From positions 14,396 to 78,395 of the forward strand of contig NZ_JAWDIE010000018.1 of the NCBI RefSeq assembly GCF_037688875.1: a DNA stretch of 64,000 nucleotides. Reading direction: 5' to 3'. This DNA comes from Amphibiibacter pelophylacis (lineage in GTDB: Bacteria > Pseudomonadota > Gammaproteobacteria > Burkholderiales > Burkholderiaceae_C). The notes beneath the pieces were generated by a model that saw only the letters and a list, made by a program, of their open reading frames with translations, was not told the DNA's origin and did no database searches. Below are positions 7,353-16,229 of this stretch, piece by piece (positions within the stretch are counted from its first letter, which is position 1; each line of letters begins with the position of its first letter). The translations under genes and the position numbers were made by a program.

Positions 7353-7618
7353 AGCGCCTGGCCACGGCTCTGCTGCTGGTGGCGCTCGCCGCTCTGGTGG
7401 CCGCCGCCGGGCCAGTCACGACAGCCCCTACACCCACGCCTGTGCACAGCGCAAGTGCGCCCGCCGCCCAGCCCGTGCGCGGCACGCTGGCCACGGCGCC
7501 CACCCCGGGCCAGCGCCGGGCACTGGGGGCGGGCGTATTGCTGGGGCTGGCGCTGTGGACGTTTGCGGTCTGGGGGTGGACCCGACACTGGACCCTCCGT
7601 CCCAGCGACACCGACTAG
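7349..7618 (+). CDS. Small membrane protein in the position of cytochrome c1
   Basis: An 89-residue protein starting inside the petB stop (ATGA overlap), hence translationally coupled. It has an N-terminal hydrophobic segment (about 4-20), a Pro/Thr/Ala-rich spacer, and a second hydrophobic segment (about 56-74, LGAGVLLGLALWTFAVWGW) before a short polar tail. There is no cysteine and so no CxxCH heme site; it is not cytochrome c1. It may be an accessory subunit or assembly factor of the petAB complex. I do not recognise a family. Confidence 0.7.
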   Translation: MKRLATALLLVALAALVAAAGPVTTAPTPTPVHSASAPAAQPVRGTLATAPTPGQRRALGAGVLLGLALWTFAVWGWTRHWTLRPSDTD

Positions 7619-7627
7619 AATGCGGGC

Positions 7628-8206
7628 ATGACGTCCGAGCCCATCAACCTCACCAACCACTTCCTGATCGCCATGCCGGGGCTGAAAGACACCCTGTTCT
7701 CGGGCGCGGTGGTGTACCTGTGCGAGCACAACGACAAGGGCGCGCTGGGTCTGGTCATCAACAAACCCATCGACATCACGCTGAAAAGCCTGTTCGAGCG
7801 CATCGACCTGTCGCTGACCCGGGACGAAATCTCCACCCTGCCCGTCTATTACGGCGGCCCGGTCCAGAGCGAGCGCGGCTTTGTGCTGCACGAACGCATC
7901 GGCGACGAACCCACGGGCTACGGCTCGACGCTGTCCATCCCCGGCGGCCTGGAAGTGACGACCAGCCGCGACGTGCTGGAAGCACTGTCCAGTGGCGCAG
8001 GACCGCACCGCGTGCTGGTCACGCTGGGCTACAGCGGCTGGGACGCCGGACAGCTCGAGGCCGAAATCGGCCGCAACGGCTGGCTGACGGTGCAGGCCAA
8101 ACCAGAAATCATTTTTGATACGCCCATCGAGCAGCGCTACGAAAAAGCGTTCACGCTGCTGGGCTTTGATCCGGCGCAGCTCAGCAGCGTCAGCGGCCAC
8201 GCCTGA
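7628..8206 (+). CDS. YqgE/AlgH family protein
   Basis: A 192-residue cytosolic protein of the YqgE/AlgH (DUF179) family. The family start TNHFLIAMPGLKDTLF, the GALGLVINKP motif, the YYGGPVQSERGFVLH block and the GYSGWDAGQLEAEI block are all present. The biochemical role is not settled; homologues lie next to ruvX throughout proteobacteria, as here (8 bases upstream of ruvX). It begins a run of closely spaced plus-strand genes that includes the pyrimidine genes. Confidence 0.92.
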   Translation: MTSEPINLTNHFLIAMPGLKDTLFSGAVVYLCEHNDKGALGLVINKPIDITLKSLFERIDLSLTRDEISTLPVYYGGPVQSERGFVLHERIGDEPTGYGSTLSIPGGLEVTTSRDVLEALSSGAGPHRVLVTLGYSGWDAGQLEAEIGRNGWLTVQAKPEIIFDTPIEQRYEKAFTLLGFDPAQLSSVSGHA

Positions 8207-8214
8207 CGCGCCGG

Positions 8215-8661
8215 ATGACGCCAGTGCAGAATCTTCCCGACCCGGCGCCGCGCAGCGGCCCGGACCAGACGCTGCTGGCGCTGGATTACGGCACGCGCCA
8301 CATCGGCGTGGCCGTGGGCAACACCCTGATGCGGCGCGCCCAGGCGCTCAAAACCCTGAGCGTGCGCGGCCAGGAGCACTGGCAGGCGCTGGACGCCCTG
8401 ATCGCCGAATGGCAGCCGACCGCGCTGGTCGTCGGCCTGCCTTTTCACCCGGACGGCGCCGAGCACATCAACACCGCCCGCGCCCGGCGGTTTGCGCGCC
8501 AGCTGCGCGGCCGCTGCCGCCTGGACATCCACCTGGAAGACGAGCGCTACAGCACCTGCGAGGCCGCAGGTGCCGAGGCCGGCAGCGGCTCGCGCGCCAG
8601 CCATAGCATCGACGCGCGCGCCGCCGCCGTCATCCTGCAGCAATATCTGGACCGACTATGA
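8215..8661 (+). CDS. ruvX: RuvX/YqgF family Holliday junction resolvase-like nuclease
   Basis: A 148-residue RNase H-fold protein. The first acidic motif is in LALDYGTRHIGVAVG, the second acidic residue follows in the HLEDERYST block, and the last is in SIDARAAAVILQQYL. Family members act in pre-16S rRNA 5' end processing and have been assigned Holliday-junction activity. Length is normal. Its stop overlaps the pyrR start by 4 nt, so it is in one transcript with yqgE and the pyr genes. Confidence 0.93.
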   Translation: MTPVQNLPDPAPRSGPDQTLLALDYGTRHIGVAVGNTLMRRAQALKTLSVRGQEHWQALDALIAEWQPTALVVGLPFHPDGAEHINTARARRFARQLRGRCRLDIHLEDERYSTCEAAGAEAGSGSRASHSIDARAAAVILQQYLDRL

Positions 8662-9215
8662 CCCCGCCGACCTCTTTCGATCCGGGCCGCGACCTGCCCG
8701 CGCCCGACCAGGCCTACCAGCAGCTACTGGCCCAGTGCCGCGACTGGCTGGCCCAGCGCGCGGGCCAGGCCGTGCACGTGACCGGCGTGTGGGCGGGCGG
8801 TGTGTGGCTGGCGGCGCGCCTGCATGCCGATCTGGGCCTGGCGGGCGAGCCGGGCTGCATTTCCAGCACCCTGCACCGCGACGATTTCGCGCAGCGCGGA
8901 CTGAGCGCCAGCACCGACGCCACGCGCCTGCCTTTTGAGGTCGATGGCGCGCACATCCTGCTGGTCGACGACGTGCTGCAGACCGGCCGCACCGTGCGCG
9001 CCGTCATGAACGAGCTGCACGATTTCGGCCGCCCCGCCAGCATCGCGCTGGCCGTGCTGCTGGACCGCAGCAACGGGCGCGAGCTGCCCATCGCCGCCAC
9101 CTGCGCCGGACAGCGCCTGGCGGTGCCGACCGACTGCCGCCTCTCCTTGGAGCCTCTGGGCGAGCGCCGCGCCGCGCCCCAGGATTACCGCTGGGAGCTG
9201 GTGCGCAGCGCCTGA
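8658..9215 (+). CDS. pyrR: PyrR bifunctional regulator / uracil phosphoribosyltransferase
   Basis: A 185-residue type I phosphoribosyltransferase. The PRPP-binding signature is [15 protein letters not shown], preceded by the substrate loop with RDDFAQRG. In Gram-positive bacteria PyrR attenuates the pyr operon in response to UMP; in Burkholderiales the gene sits before pyrB in the same way, but regulatory RNA binding here is inference. No attenuator hairpin was found in the 26-base pyrR-pyrB gap. It overlaps ruvX by 4 nt. Confidence 0.9.
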   Translation: MTPPTSFDPGRDLPAPDQAYQQLLAQCRDWLAQRAGQAVHVTGVWAGGVWLAARLHADLGLAGEPGCISSTLHRDDFAQRGLSASTDATRLPFEVDGAHILLVDDVLQTGRTVRAVMNELHDFGRPASIALAVLLDRSNGRELPIAATCAGQRLAVPTDCRLSLEPLGERRAAPQDYRWELVRSA

Positions 9216-9241
9216 CCCGAACTGATCTGGATTCTGACGAC

Positions 9242-10201
9242 ATGCCCGCCCCACACCCCCAGCTCAACCGCCACGGCGAGCTGATCCACCTGCTGAGCAC
9301 CGAAGGCCTGCCCAAGGCCATCATGACCCAGCTGCTGGACACCGCCGAAGCCTTCCTGTCCATCCACCAGCGCGAAATCAAGAAAGTGCCGCTGCTGCGC
9401 GGCAAGAGCGTGTTCAACCTCTTCTTCGAGAACAGCACGCGCACGCGCACCACGTTCGAGATCGCCGCCAAGCGCCTCTCGGCCGACGTGATCAACCTGG
9501 ACATCGCCCGATCCAGCACCGCCAAGGGCGAATCCCTGCTGGACACCATCGCCAACCTGTCGGCCATGCAGGCCGACATGTTCGTGGTGCGGCACAGCCA
9601 GAGCGGCGCGCCCTTCCTGATCGCGCAGCACTGTGCGCCGCACGTTCACGTGATCAACGCAGGCGACGGCCAGCACGCGCACCCCACCCAGGGCCTGCTG
9701 GACATGCTGACCATCCGGCACTACAAGAAAGAATTCCACAACCTCAGCGTCGCCATCGTCGGCGACGTGGCGCATTCGCGCGTGGCGCGCTCGGACATCC
9801 ACGCGCTCAGCACCCTGGGTGTGCCCGACATCCGCGTTGTCGGCCCCAAGACGCTGGTGCCCGACAGCCTGCGCCCGCTGGGTGTGCGCGTCTGCCACGA
9901 CCTGCGCGAAGGCCTGAAAGACGTCGATGTCATCATCACCCTGCGCCTGCAGAGCGAGCGCATGAGCGGCGCCCTGCTGCCCAGCAGCGGCGAATACTTC
10001 CGCACCTACGGCATCACGCCCGAGCGCCTGCAGTGGGCCAAAGACGACGCCATCGTCATGCACCCGGGCCCCATCAACCGGGGCGTGGAGATCGCGTCCA
10101 GCGTCGCCGATGGCGAGCGCAGCGTGATCCTGCCGCAGGTCACTTTCGGCATCGCCGTGCGCATGGCGGTGATGGGCACCATCGCAGGGAATATGGCATG
10201 A
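9242..10201 (+). CDS. pyrB: Aspartate carbamoyltransferase catalytic subunit
   Basis: A 319-residue enzyme that joins carbamoyl phosphate and L-aspartate, the first committed step of pyrimidine synthesis. The carbamoyl phosphate loop [13 protein letters not shown] is intact, with the [10 protein letters not shown] block, the [13 protein letters not shown] block and the terminal [13 protein letters not shown] motif. No pyrI regulatory subunit is present; instead an ATGA overlap couples it to a dihydroorotase-like gene, as in class A-type ATCase/DHOase complexes of Pseudomonas and relatives. Confidence 0.97.
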   Translation: MPAPHPQLNRHGELIHLLSTEGLPKAIMTQLLDTAEAFLSIHQREIKKVPLLRGKSVFNLFFENSTRTRTTFEIAAKRLSADVINLDIARSSTAKGESLLDTIANLSAMQADMFVVRHSQSGAPFLIAQHCAPHVHVINAGDGQHAHPTQGLLDMLTIRHYKKEFHNLSVAIVGDVAHSRVARSDIHALSTLGVPDIRVVGPKTLVPDSLRPLGVRVCHDLREGLKDVDVIITLRLQSERMSGALLPSSGEYFRTYGITPERLQWAKDDAIVMHPGPINRGVEIASSVADGERSVILPQVTFGIAVRMAVMGTIAGNMA

Positions 10202-11496
10202 ACACGCTGATCCACAACGGCCGCCTGATCGATCCGGCCAGCGGCCTGGACCGCATCGGCGACCTGGCCATCAGCCACGGCCGCATCGTGGCGCTGGGCG
10301 AAGTCCCCGCCGGTTTCGAGGTGCAGAACCGCGTCGATGCCACCGGGCTGTGGGTGCTGCCGGGCCTGGTCGACCTGTGCGCGCGTCTGGGCGCTCCGGG
10401 CCACGGCCAGTCCAGCCTGCTGGAGAGCGAACTCGGCGCAGCCGCCGTCGGCGGCGTGACCAGCCTGGTCTGCCCACCCGACACCGACCCGGTGCTGGAC
10501 GAGACGGCGCTGGTCGAGATGCTCAAGCTGCGCGCGCGCAAGCTCAGCAAATGCCGCCTCTTCCCGCTGGGCGCGCTGACGCAGGGCCTGGCCGGGCAGA
10601 AACTGACCGAAATGGCCGCGCTGACCGAGGCCGGCTGCGTCGGTTTCTCGCAGGCTCAGGTGCCCATCACCGACACGCAGGTGCTGATGCGCAGCTTCCA
10701 GTACGCCGCCACCTTTGGCTACACGCTGTGGCTGCGTCCGCAGGACCCGTGGCTGGGCCGGGGCGTGGCCGCCAGTGGCGCGCTGGCCACGCGCATGGGG
10801 CTGCCGGGCTTCCCTGAAGCGGCAGAAACCATCGCGCTGCACACGATTTTCGAGCTGATGCAGGCCACCGGGGCGCGCGTGCACCTGTGCCAGATCTCCA
10901 GCGCAGCGGGCGTGGCGCTGGTGCGCCAGGCCAAGTCGCGCGGCTTGCCCGTGACCGCCGACACCAGCGTCAACCACCTGCATCTGACCGAAATCGACAT
11001 CGGCTATTTCGACACGCGCAAGCGCATCCACCCGCCGCTGCGCCAGCAGCGCGACCGCGACGCCCTGCAGCAGGGCCTGCTGGACGGCACGCTGGACGCG
11101 CTGGTCAGCCAGCACACGCCGACGCAGGCCGAAGACAAGCAGCAGGCTTTCGACGGCGCCAGCCCGGGCGCCACGGGCCTTGAGCTGCTGCTGCCGCTGG
11201 CGCTGCGCTGGGGTGAACTGGCGGGCCTGACGCCCGCGCAGGCGCTGGCCCCAGTGACGCACCGCGCTGCCGCCTGCCTGGGCCAAAGCACGCTGGCCGC
11301 CAGCCTGGGGCGCCTGGTGCAGGGCGGTGTGGCCGACCTGTGCCTGGTCGATCCGGCCGTGCGCCAGACCGTCACGCCCGAGCGGCTGGTCAGCCAGAGC
11401 CGGTCCACCCCTTTCGAAGGCTGGGAACTGCCCGGCCAGGTGCGCGCCACCTGGGTCGCCGGTCATGCGGCCTACACCGCCAGCACACTGAACTGA
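10198..11496 (+). CDS. Dihydroorotase-like protein lacking zinc ligands (PyrC'/PyrX type)
   Basis: A 432-residue amidohydrolase-fold protein. The ATG at 10198 overlaps the pyrB stop and starts the normal [14 protein letters not shown]-terminus. Where active dihydroorotases have the HxH zinc motif after PGLxD, this one reads [14 protein letters not shown], so both histidines are missing. The late Asp region (ALVSQHTP) also departs from the active DHAPH form. Known proteins of this kind are structural partners of PyrB and are not catalytic. A functional pyrC must be encoded elsewhere. Length is normal. Confidence 0.9.
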   Translation: MNTLIHNGRLIDPASGLDRIGDLAISHGRIVALGEVPAGFEVQNRVDATGLWVLPGLVDLCARLGAPGHGQSSLLESELGAAAVGGVTSLVCPPDTDPVLDETALVEMLKLRARKLSKCRLFPLGALTQGLAGQKLTEMAALTEAGCVGFSQAQVPITDTQVLMRSFQYAATFGYTLWLRPQDPWLGRGVAASGALATRMGLPGFPEAAETIALHTIFELMQATGARVHLCQISSAAGVALVRQAKSRGLPVTADTSVNHLHLTEIDIGYFDTRKRIHPPLRQQRDRDALQQGLLDGTLDALVSQHTPTQAEDKQQAFDGASPGATGLELLLPLALRWGELAGLTPAQALAPVTHRAAACLGQSTLAASLGRLVQGGVADLCLVDPAVRQTVTPERLVSQSRSTPFEGWELPGQVRATWVAGHAAYTASTLN

Positions 11497-11499
11497 AGC

Positions 11500-12348
11500 A
11501 TGAACGACACGAATGATCTGGCGCCCGCGCCCTGGCCGCCCGCGCGCCAGCCTGTGACCCCGGCCCGCGCCCTGCGCGCCGTCTGGCGCGGGGTGCGCCT
11601 GCTCACGGTCTTCGCGCAGGGGCGGCTGGCGCTGACGCGCTTTCCCGAACTGACGCCCGCCCAGCGCGACGCGGTGCTGATGAACTGGTCGCGCGACGTG
11701 CTGCGCGCCCTGGGCGTACAGCTGGACGTGGCGGGCGAGCCTGCGCCCGGCCCGGTGCTGGTGGTGGCCAACCACCTCTCCTGGCTGGACATCATGGCCA
11801 TCAACGCCCGCACACCTGCGCGCTTTGTCGCCAAATCGGAGATCCGCTCCTGGCCGCTGGTCGGCACGCTGTGCGCCCTGAGCGGCACGCTCTTCATCAG
11901 CCGCGAGAAGCGCAGCGACGCGCGGCGCATGGTCAGCGATCTGACGCAGCGCCTGCAGCAGGGCGAAGTGATGGGCTTCTTCCCCGAAGGCACCACGGGC
12001 GAAGGCAACACCGTGCTGCGCTTTTACGGCAACCTCTTCCAGTCGGCGCTGCAGTCGGGCGCGCCCATCCAGCCGCTGGCGCTGCGCTACGCCAACGCCA
12101 GTGGCGGCTACTGTCCTGACACCTATTTCGGTGGCGATGTCAGCTTCGCCCAGTCGGTCTGGCGGGTGCTGTGCGCACCGCACGTCACCTGCCAGCTGCG
12201 CTTCCTGCCTGCGCTGGACACGACCCCGGCCAGCCCCGACACCTCCGCCCCCGACCGCAACCAGCTGGCGCGCGACGCCCACGCGCAGATCAGCGCGACG
12301 CTGGCCACGCTGGATGCGGCCCGCAGCACTGCCCCGCTGGCTTCCTGA
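11500..12348 (+). CDS. plsC: 1-acyl-glycerol-3-phosphate acyltransferase (PlsC family)
   Basis: A 282-residue membrane-associated acyltransferase making phosphatidic acid or a related lipid. Motif I is NHLSWLD (catalytic His and Asp) and motif III is FFPEGTT. A hydrophobic region lies upstream of motif I, and the N-terminal 30 residues are Pro-rich. It starts 3 bases after the pyrC-like stop, an arrangement common in this bacterial group. The C-terminus is Asp/Pro/Ala-rich and probably disordered. Substrate specificity cannot be assigned. Confidence 0.9.
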   Translation: MNDTNDLAPAPWPPARQPVTPARALRAVWRGVRLLTVFAQGRLALTRFPELTPAQRDAVLMNWSRDVLRALGVQLDVAGEPAPGPVLVVANHLSWLDIMAINARTPARFVAKSEIRSWPLVGTLCALSGTLFISREKRSDARRMVSDLTQRLQQGEVMGFFPEGTTGEGNTVLRFYGNLFQSALQSGAPIQPLALRYANASGGYCPDTYFGGDVSFAQSVWRVLCAPHVTCQLRFLPALDTTPASPDTSAPDRNQLARDAHAQISATLATLDAARSTAPLAS

Positions 12349-12358
12349 GACGGCCACC

Positions 12359-12910
12359 ATGAGTCCCCTGGCTTTTCTGCACACGGCGCTGCGCCATTTC
12401 CAGACCACCGGATCGGTGGCGCCCAGCTCGCGCTACCTGTGCCGCCACATCGTGGCCTCGGCGCAGCTCACGCCAGACAGCCGCGTGCTGGAAGTCGGTC
12501 CGGGCAACGGCGTCATCACCCGCCACTACCTGCCGCACCTGAGCGATCCGGCGCAGGCCACGCTGGTCGAGATCAACCCCGTGTTCTGCGGCATCCTTCG
12601 CCGCGATCCGGCACTGCGCGGCGCGCACGTCATCGGCGCCGGGGTGGAAACCCTGCCCGCCGACAGCCTGGAACCGGCGGCCGACGTGATCATCTCCAGC
12701 GTGCCTTTTTACAGCCTGCCGCCGTCCGTTCGCGAGGATATCTCGCAGCAGTACGCGCGCCTGCTGCGCCCCGGCCAGCTCTGGGTGCAGTACACCTACA
12801 GCCCCAACCCGGGCTTTTTCCGCCGCCAGCCCGGCTTTCACCTGGTCAGCAGCCACCTGGTGCTGCGCAACGTGCCGCCCGCGCGGGTGCTGGTGCTGCG
12901 GCGCACGTGA
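12359..12910 (+). CDS. PmtA-like SAM-dependent methyltransferase
   Basis: A 183-residue class I methyltransferase. SAM-binding motif I is VLEVGPGNGVIT (about 42-53), the acidic end of strand 2 is LVEINPVF, and the substrate region IISSVPFYSLP matches phospholipid N-methyltransferases of the PmtA group and related rRNA dimethylases. The ATG at 12359 is chosen because it opens the conserved N-terminus; the open frame runs farther upstream inside plsC. Being 10 bases after plsC supports a lipid substrate, but this is inference. Confidence 0.85.
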   Translation: MSPLAFLHTALRHFQTTGSVAPSSRYLCRHIVASAQLTPDSRVLEVGPGNGVITRHYLPHLSDPAQATLVEINPVFCGILRRDPALRGAHVIGAGVETLPADSLEPAADVIISSVPFYSLPPSVREDISQQYARLLRPGQLWVQYTYSPNPGFFRRQPGFHLVSSHLVLRNVPPARVLVLRRT

Positions 12911-12953
12911 ATCGCAGCAGAAATCAGTCCACCGTTTCACCTGTCGAAACGAA

Positions 12954-12974
12954 ATCCTGCGGGTTGCGCAGGAT
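12954..12974. other. Short perfect inverted repeat after the pyr-plsC gene run
   Basis: ATCCTGCG and CGCAGGAT form an 8-bp perfect stem with a 5-base loop, 44 bases past the methyltransferase stop. No T tract follows, so intrinsic termination is uncertain; it could slow or protect the end of the transcript. Confidence 0.4.
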
Positions 12975-13029
12975 GGGAGCACAAGCCCCGCGCTGACATA
13001 CTCGGACCGTGTCATTGAGTGGTCTGTGT

Positions 13030-13905
13030 ATGTCTTCGAAAATCCTGCGGGCCCAGCCCGCCCCCGCCGAGCCCTTCGTCATCCATGCCCCGCTGGGCGA
13101 TGCCCTGCCGCTGGTGTTTGATTCGCCGCACAGCGGCTTCGCCCTGCCGGACGATTTCGGCACCGTCGCCACCGAGGCCGAACTGGCCAGCTCCTGCGAC
13201 GCCTTCGTCGACGAGCTGTGGCTGCCCGCCGTCGGGCGCGGTGCCACGCTGCTGGCGGCCTGTTTTCCGCGCGCTTACATCGATCCCAACCGGGCGGCTG
13301 ACGACATCGACGCCCAGCTTCTGGCCCAGCCCTGGCCCGAGCCGCTGCAGCCGCGCGCCTACACGCTGCGCGGCATGGGCCTGATCCGGCGCGACATCCT
13401 GCCCGGCCGCCCCATGTACCAGCGCCTGCTGGACGTGACCGAGGTGCAGTCGCGGCTGGATCGCTACTACCGCCCCTACCGCCAGGCGCTGGCGCGGCTG
13501 CTGCACGAGCGCCAGCAGGCGGGCGGCCGCGTCTGGCACATCGACTGCCACTCAATGAAGGCGCAGGGCAACGCCATGAACGTGGACCGCGGCGCGCAGC
13601 GCCCGGATATCGTGGTCAGCGACGGTCTGGGCCGCACGGCCGACCCGGCCTTCACCGCCTGGGTGGCCGATGCGCTGCGCGAGCGCGGCTTCTCGGTCCA
13701 GGTCAACGACCCCTACCAGGGCGGCGATCTGGTGCTGGCCCACGGCGCGCCCGCGCAGGGGGTGAACAGCGTGCAGATCGAGCTGAACCGCGCGCTGTAC
13801 CTGGACGAAAGCCGCCACGCCACGCACGCGGGCTTTGAGGCACTCCAGCGCCGCCTGGACGATTTTTCGCGCGCGCTGATCGACCATGTCACCCGCAGCC
13901 TCTGA
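13030..13905 (+). CDS. hutG: N-formylglutamate amidohydrolase
   Basis: A 291-residue enzyme of the HutG/N-formylglutamate amidohydrolase family, which releases glutamate and formate. Family blocks are clear: LVFDSPHSGFALP near the start, the VDELW helix, YIDPNR, and the zinc-site region HIDCHSMKA. The ATG at 13030 is preferred over an in-frame GTG at 13009. It is followed by an IclR regulator that begins inside its end (20-nt overlap), so it is not in a classical hut operon. The substrate might be another N-acyl amino acid. Confidence 0.85.
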   Translation: MSSKILRAQPAPAEPFVIHAPLGDALPLVFDSPHSGFALPDDFGTVATEAELASSCDAFVDELWLPAVGRGATLLAACFPRAYIDPNRAADDIDAQLLAQPWPEPLQPRAYTLRGMGLIRRDILPGRPMYQRLLDVTEVQSRLDRYYRPYRQALARLLHERQQAGGRVWHIDCHSMKAQGNAMNVDRGAQRPDIVVSDGLGRTADPAFTAWVADALRERGFSVQVNDPYQGGDLVLAHGAPAQGVNSVQIELNRALYLDESRHATHAGFEALQRRLDDFSRALIDHVTRSL

Positions 13906-14659
13906 CACGACGCCCCCCGGCTACCGCATCGATGCGGTCGAGCGCGCGCTGCAGCTGCTGGATCTGGTCGCCGAAGCGCCCGGCCTGGGCGTGGCCGAAC
14001 TGGCGCGCCGCGCCGGGCTGACCAAATCGCGCACCTTCCGGCTGCTGGGCACGCTGCAGCACGGCCGCTACCTGAGCGCCGGTCCCGGCGGCTATCGCCT
14101 GGGGCCGCAGGCTTTCGTGCTGGGCGTGGCCGCCGTGCAGGACAGCGCGCTGGTGCGCTGCGCGCAGTGGCACATGCAGGCGCTGCACGCGCAGCTGGGG
14201 GTGACGGTGGTGCTGCGCGTGCGGGAGCGGCTGGAATCGGTCTGCATCGCCCGCGCCGACCGCGAGCAGGAACTGGCGCTGTCCCGGCTGGTCGGCAACC
14301 GGCGGCCGCTGTTTTCCGGCGCTTCGGGCAAGGTGCTGCTGGCGTATGCGCCGGACGAGATCCGCGAGCGCTTCATCGCGCAGCAGGCTGCGCTGCAGGG
14401 CCGCGACGCCGCCTGGTGGGAGCGCGAAACGCGCGCCGAACTGCAGCGCGTGCAGCAGCAGGAGCTGGCCATCAGCCAGGGCGAACGCGCCCACGGCCGT
14501 CTGGCCATCGCCGTGCCGGTGCGCGACGCCAGTGGCGCGGTCGTGGCCTCGCTGAGCCTGTCCACCGACGGCGCCAGCGTGGCGCCGGACGTTCTGGCGC
14601 AGTGGAGCGGCCAGCTGCAGCGCAGCAGCCGCCATCTTTCTTCCGATCTGGGTTTCTGA
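13886..14659 (+). CDS. IclR family transcriptional regulator
   Basis: A 257-residue regulator with an N-terminal winged helix-turn-helix (VAELARRAGLTKSRTFRLLGTL, about 30-55) and a C-terminal IclR effector domain (GNRRPLFSGASGKVLLAYAP and the late SLSLSTDG). It overlaps hutG by 20 nt and lies 12 bases before a YfcC-type carrier, so it probably controls this small operon, including itself. The effector is unknown. IclR proteins may repress or activate; the sequence does not say which. Confidence 0.9.
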   Translation: MSPAASDTTPPGYRIDAVERALQLLDLVAEAPGLGVAELARRAGLTKSRTFRLLGTLQHGRYLSAGPGGYRLGPQAFVLGVAAVQDSALVRCAQWHMQALHAQLGVTVVLRVRERLESVCIARADREQELALSRLVGNRRPLFSGASGKVLLAYAPDEIRERFIAQQAALQGRDAAWWERETRAELQRVQQQELAISQGERAHGRLAIAVPVRDASGAVVASLSLSTDGASVAPDVLAQWSGQLQRSSRHLSSDLGF

Positions 14660-14671
14660 CAGGAGCTTTTC

Positions 14672-16099
14672 ATGGACACCGCCCTTCCGACAACGACGCC
14701 CGCCGCCGCGCACGGCCACAAACGCCTGCTGCATCCCGTGGTGGTGATGCTGTGGGTGCTGGGCATGGCCCTGGCGCTGACCTGGTGGCTGGACGCCGGG
14801 CACTTCCAGCGCGAGGGCAAGCTGGTCGTACCGGGCACCTACCAGGTGGTGGCCAAGCCCGAATCGCTGGGACAGCTGCTGGCCGTCCACCTGCCGGGCA
14901 AAGAGGACAACGCGGCCGTGGCCCAGCCCGCCAGCCTGCTGACGGTGGTCCATGCCGTGCCCCAGGGTCTGGCCAAGCAGGCTGAACTGATCGTGATGGT
15001 GATGTTTGTCGGCGGCATGTTTGGCGTCATGCGCCGCACCGGCGTGGTCGATGCGGGGCTGGACCGGCTGCTGGCCGTGACCGGCGGCAACGTTCGGGTG
15101 CTGGTCCCGGTGCTCATGCTGGTGCTGGGCCTGGGCAGCACCTTCATGGGCTTCATCTCGGAGTATCTGGTGCTGATCCCGGTGATGGTGCTGCTGGCCG
15201 AGCGCCTGGGGCTGCCGCCGCTGTTCGGCCTGGCCGTGGTGGCGGTGGCCGCCAAGATCGGCTATGTCGCGTCGGTCACCAACCCCTTTGCGCTGGCGGT
15301 GGCCCAGCCCATGGCCGGGGTGCCGCTGTTCAGCGGCATGGGGCTGCGCATCGCTCTTTTCGTGATTTTCATGGCGGTGGGCATCCTGTACGTGCTGCGC
15401 CTGGCGCGCCAGGTTCGGGGAGCGCCGCCTGAGCGGGCACAGGATGCGGCAGCCCGTCTCTCCTGGCGGCACAGTGCCATTCTGCTGGTGCTGCTGGGCG
15501 CCTGCGTGGCGCTGGTTGTGGGGGTGAAAAACGCCCACTGGGGCAACCTGGATCTGGCCGCTTTCTACCTGCTGCTGGGTGCCCTGATCGCTGCCCTGGG
15601 CGCGCTGGCCCCGCGCGATGCCTGCGACGCTTTTGTGGACGGCATGAAAAGCATGATGCTGGCCGCGCTGCTGATCGGTCTGGCCTCCTCGGTGGAGATC
15701 ATCCTGCATGGCAGCCAGGTGATGGACACCCTGGTCCACCTGGCCACCAGCGCCGTCAGCCAGCACGCGCCGGTCTGGGTCGCGCAGGGGCTGATGGGCG
15801 TGCAGATGTTTCTGGACGTGTTCATCCCCTCGGTGTCCGGCAAAGCGCAGGTGACCATGCCCATCATTGCGCCAATCGCTCAGCTGTCGGGCGTGAGCGG
15901 GCAGACGGCGGTGCTGGCCTTTCTGCTGGGCGGCGGTCTGACCAATATGATCACGCCGACCTCGGGCATGCTGCTGGCCTATCTGGCCGCCGCGCGCGTG
16001 GGCTACGGCCAGTGGCTGCGTTTTGTGCTGCCGCTGTTCCTCATCCTGCTGGTGATGTCGGGCCTGGCGCTGGCTTTTGCCGTGACCACGGGCTACTGA
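14672..16099 (+). CDS. YfcC-family (DcuC/ArgT-like) membrane carrier
   Basis: A 475-residue polytopic inner-membrane protein with about 11-12 hydrophobic segments, of the YfcC family of the C4-dicarboxylate/basic-amino-acid carrier superfamily. Typical motifs include the FVGGMFGVMRRTGVVDAG block, GLGSTFMGFISEYLVLIPV and the late GGGLTNMITPTSGMLLA re-entrant motif. It is in one transcript with hutG and the IclR regulator. The substrate is unknown; an amino acid, dicarboxylate or N-acyl amino acid that feeds HutG would fit. An SD-like AGGAGC lies before the ATG. Confidence 0.85.
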   Translation: MDTALPTTTPAAAHGHKRLLHPVVVMLWVLGMALALTWWLDAGHFQREGKLVVPGTYQVVAKPESLGQLLAVHLPGKEDNAAVAQPASLLTVVHAVPQGLAKQAELIVMVMFVGGMFGVMRRTGVVDAGLDRLLAVTGGNVRVLVPVLMLVLGLGSTFMGFISEYLVLIPVMVLLAERLGLPPLFGLAVVAVAAKIGYVASVTNPFALAVAQPMAGVPLFSGMGLRIALFVIFMAVGILYVLRLARQVRGAPPERAQDAAARLSWRHSAILLVLLGACVALVVGVKNAHWGNLDLAAFYLLLGALIAALGALAPRDACDAFVDGMKSMMLAALLIGLASSVEIILHGSQVMDTLVHLATSAVSQHAPVWVAQGLMGVQMFLDVFIPSVSGKAQVTMPIIAPIAQLSGVSGQTAVLAFLLGGGLTNMITPTSGMLLAYLAAARVGYGQWLRFVLPLFLILLVMSGLALAFAVTTGY

Positions 16100-16229
16100 C
16101 GGGCGGCGCAGGCGCCCAAGGCAGCGCGGATGAGGGTGGCGGACGCGGGTTAACCCCGATGGCCTTGGGCCACTGGCGGGCCGCACCATCGCGGGCTATT
16201 CTGTCTGGACCCGCCAGCCCACCGCCCCC

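Noticed and set aside
7349..7618. Short or degenerate cytochrome c1 after petB.
   Set aside because: There is no cysteine at all in the 89 residues, so a CxxCH heme site is impossible.
10006..12408. Long minus-strand open frame opposite pyrB-pyrC-like-plsC.
   Set aside because: Antisense shadow of high-GC genes; no start signal and no recognised domain.
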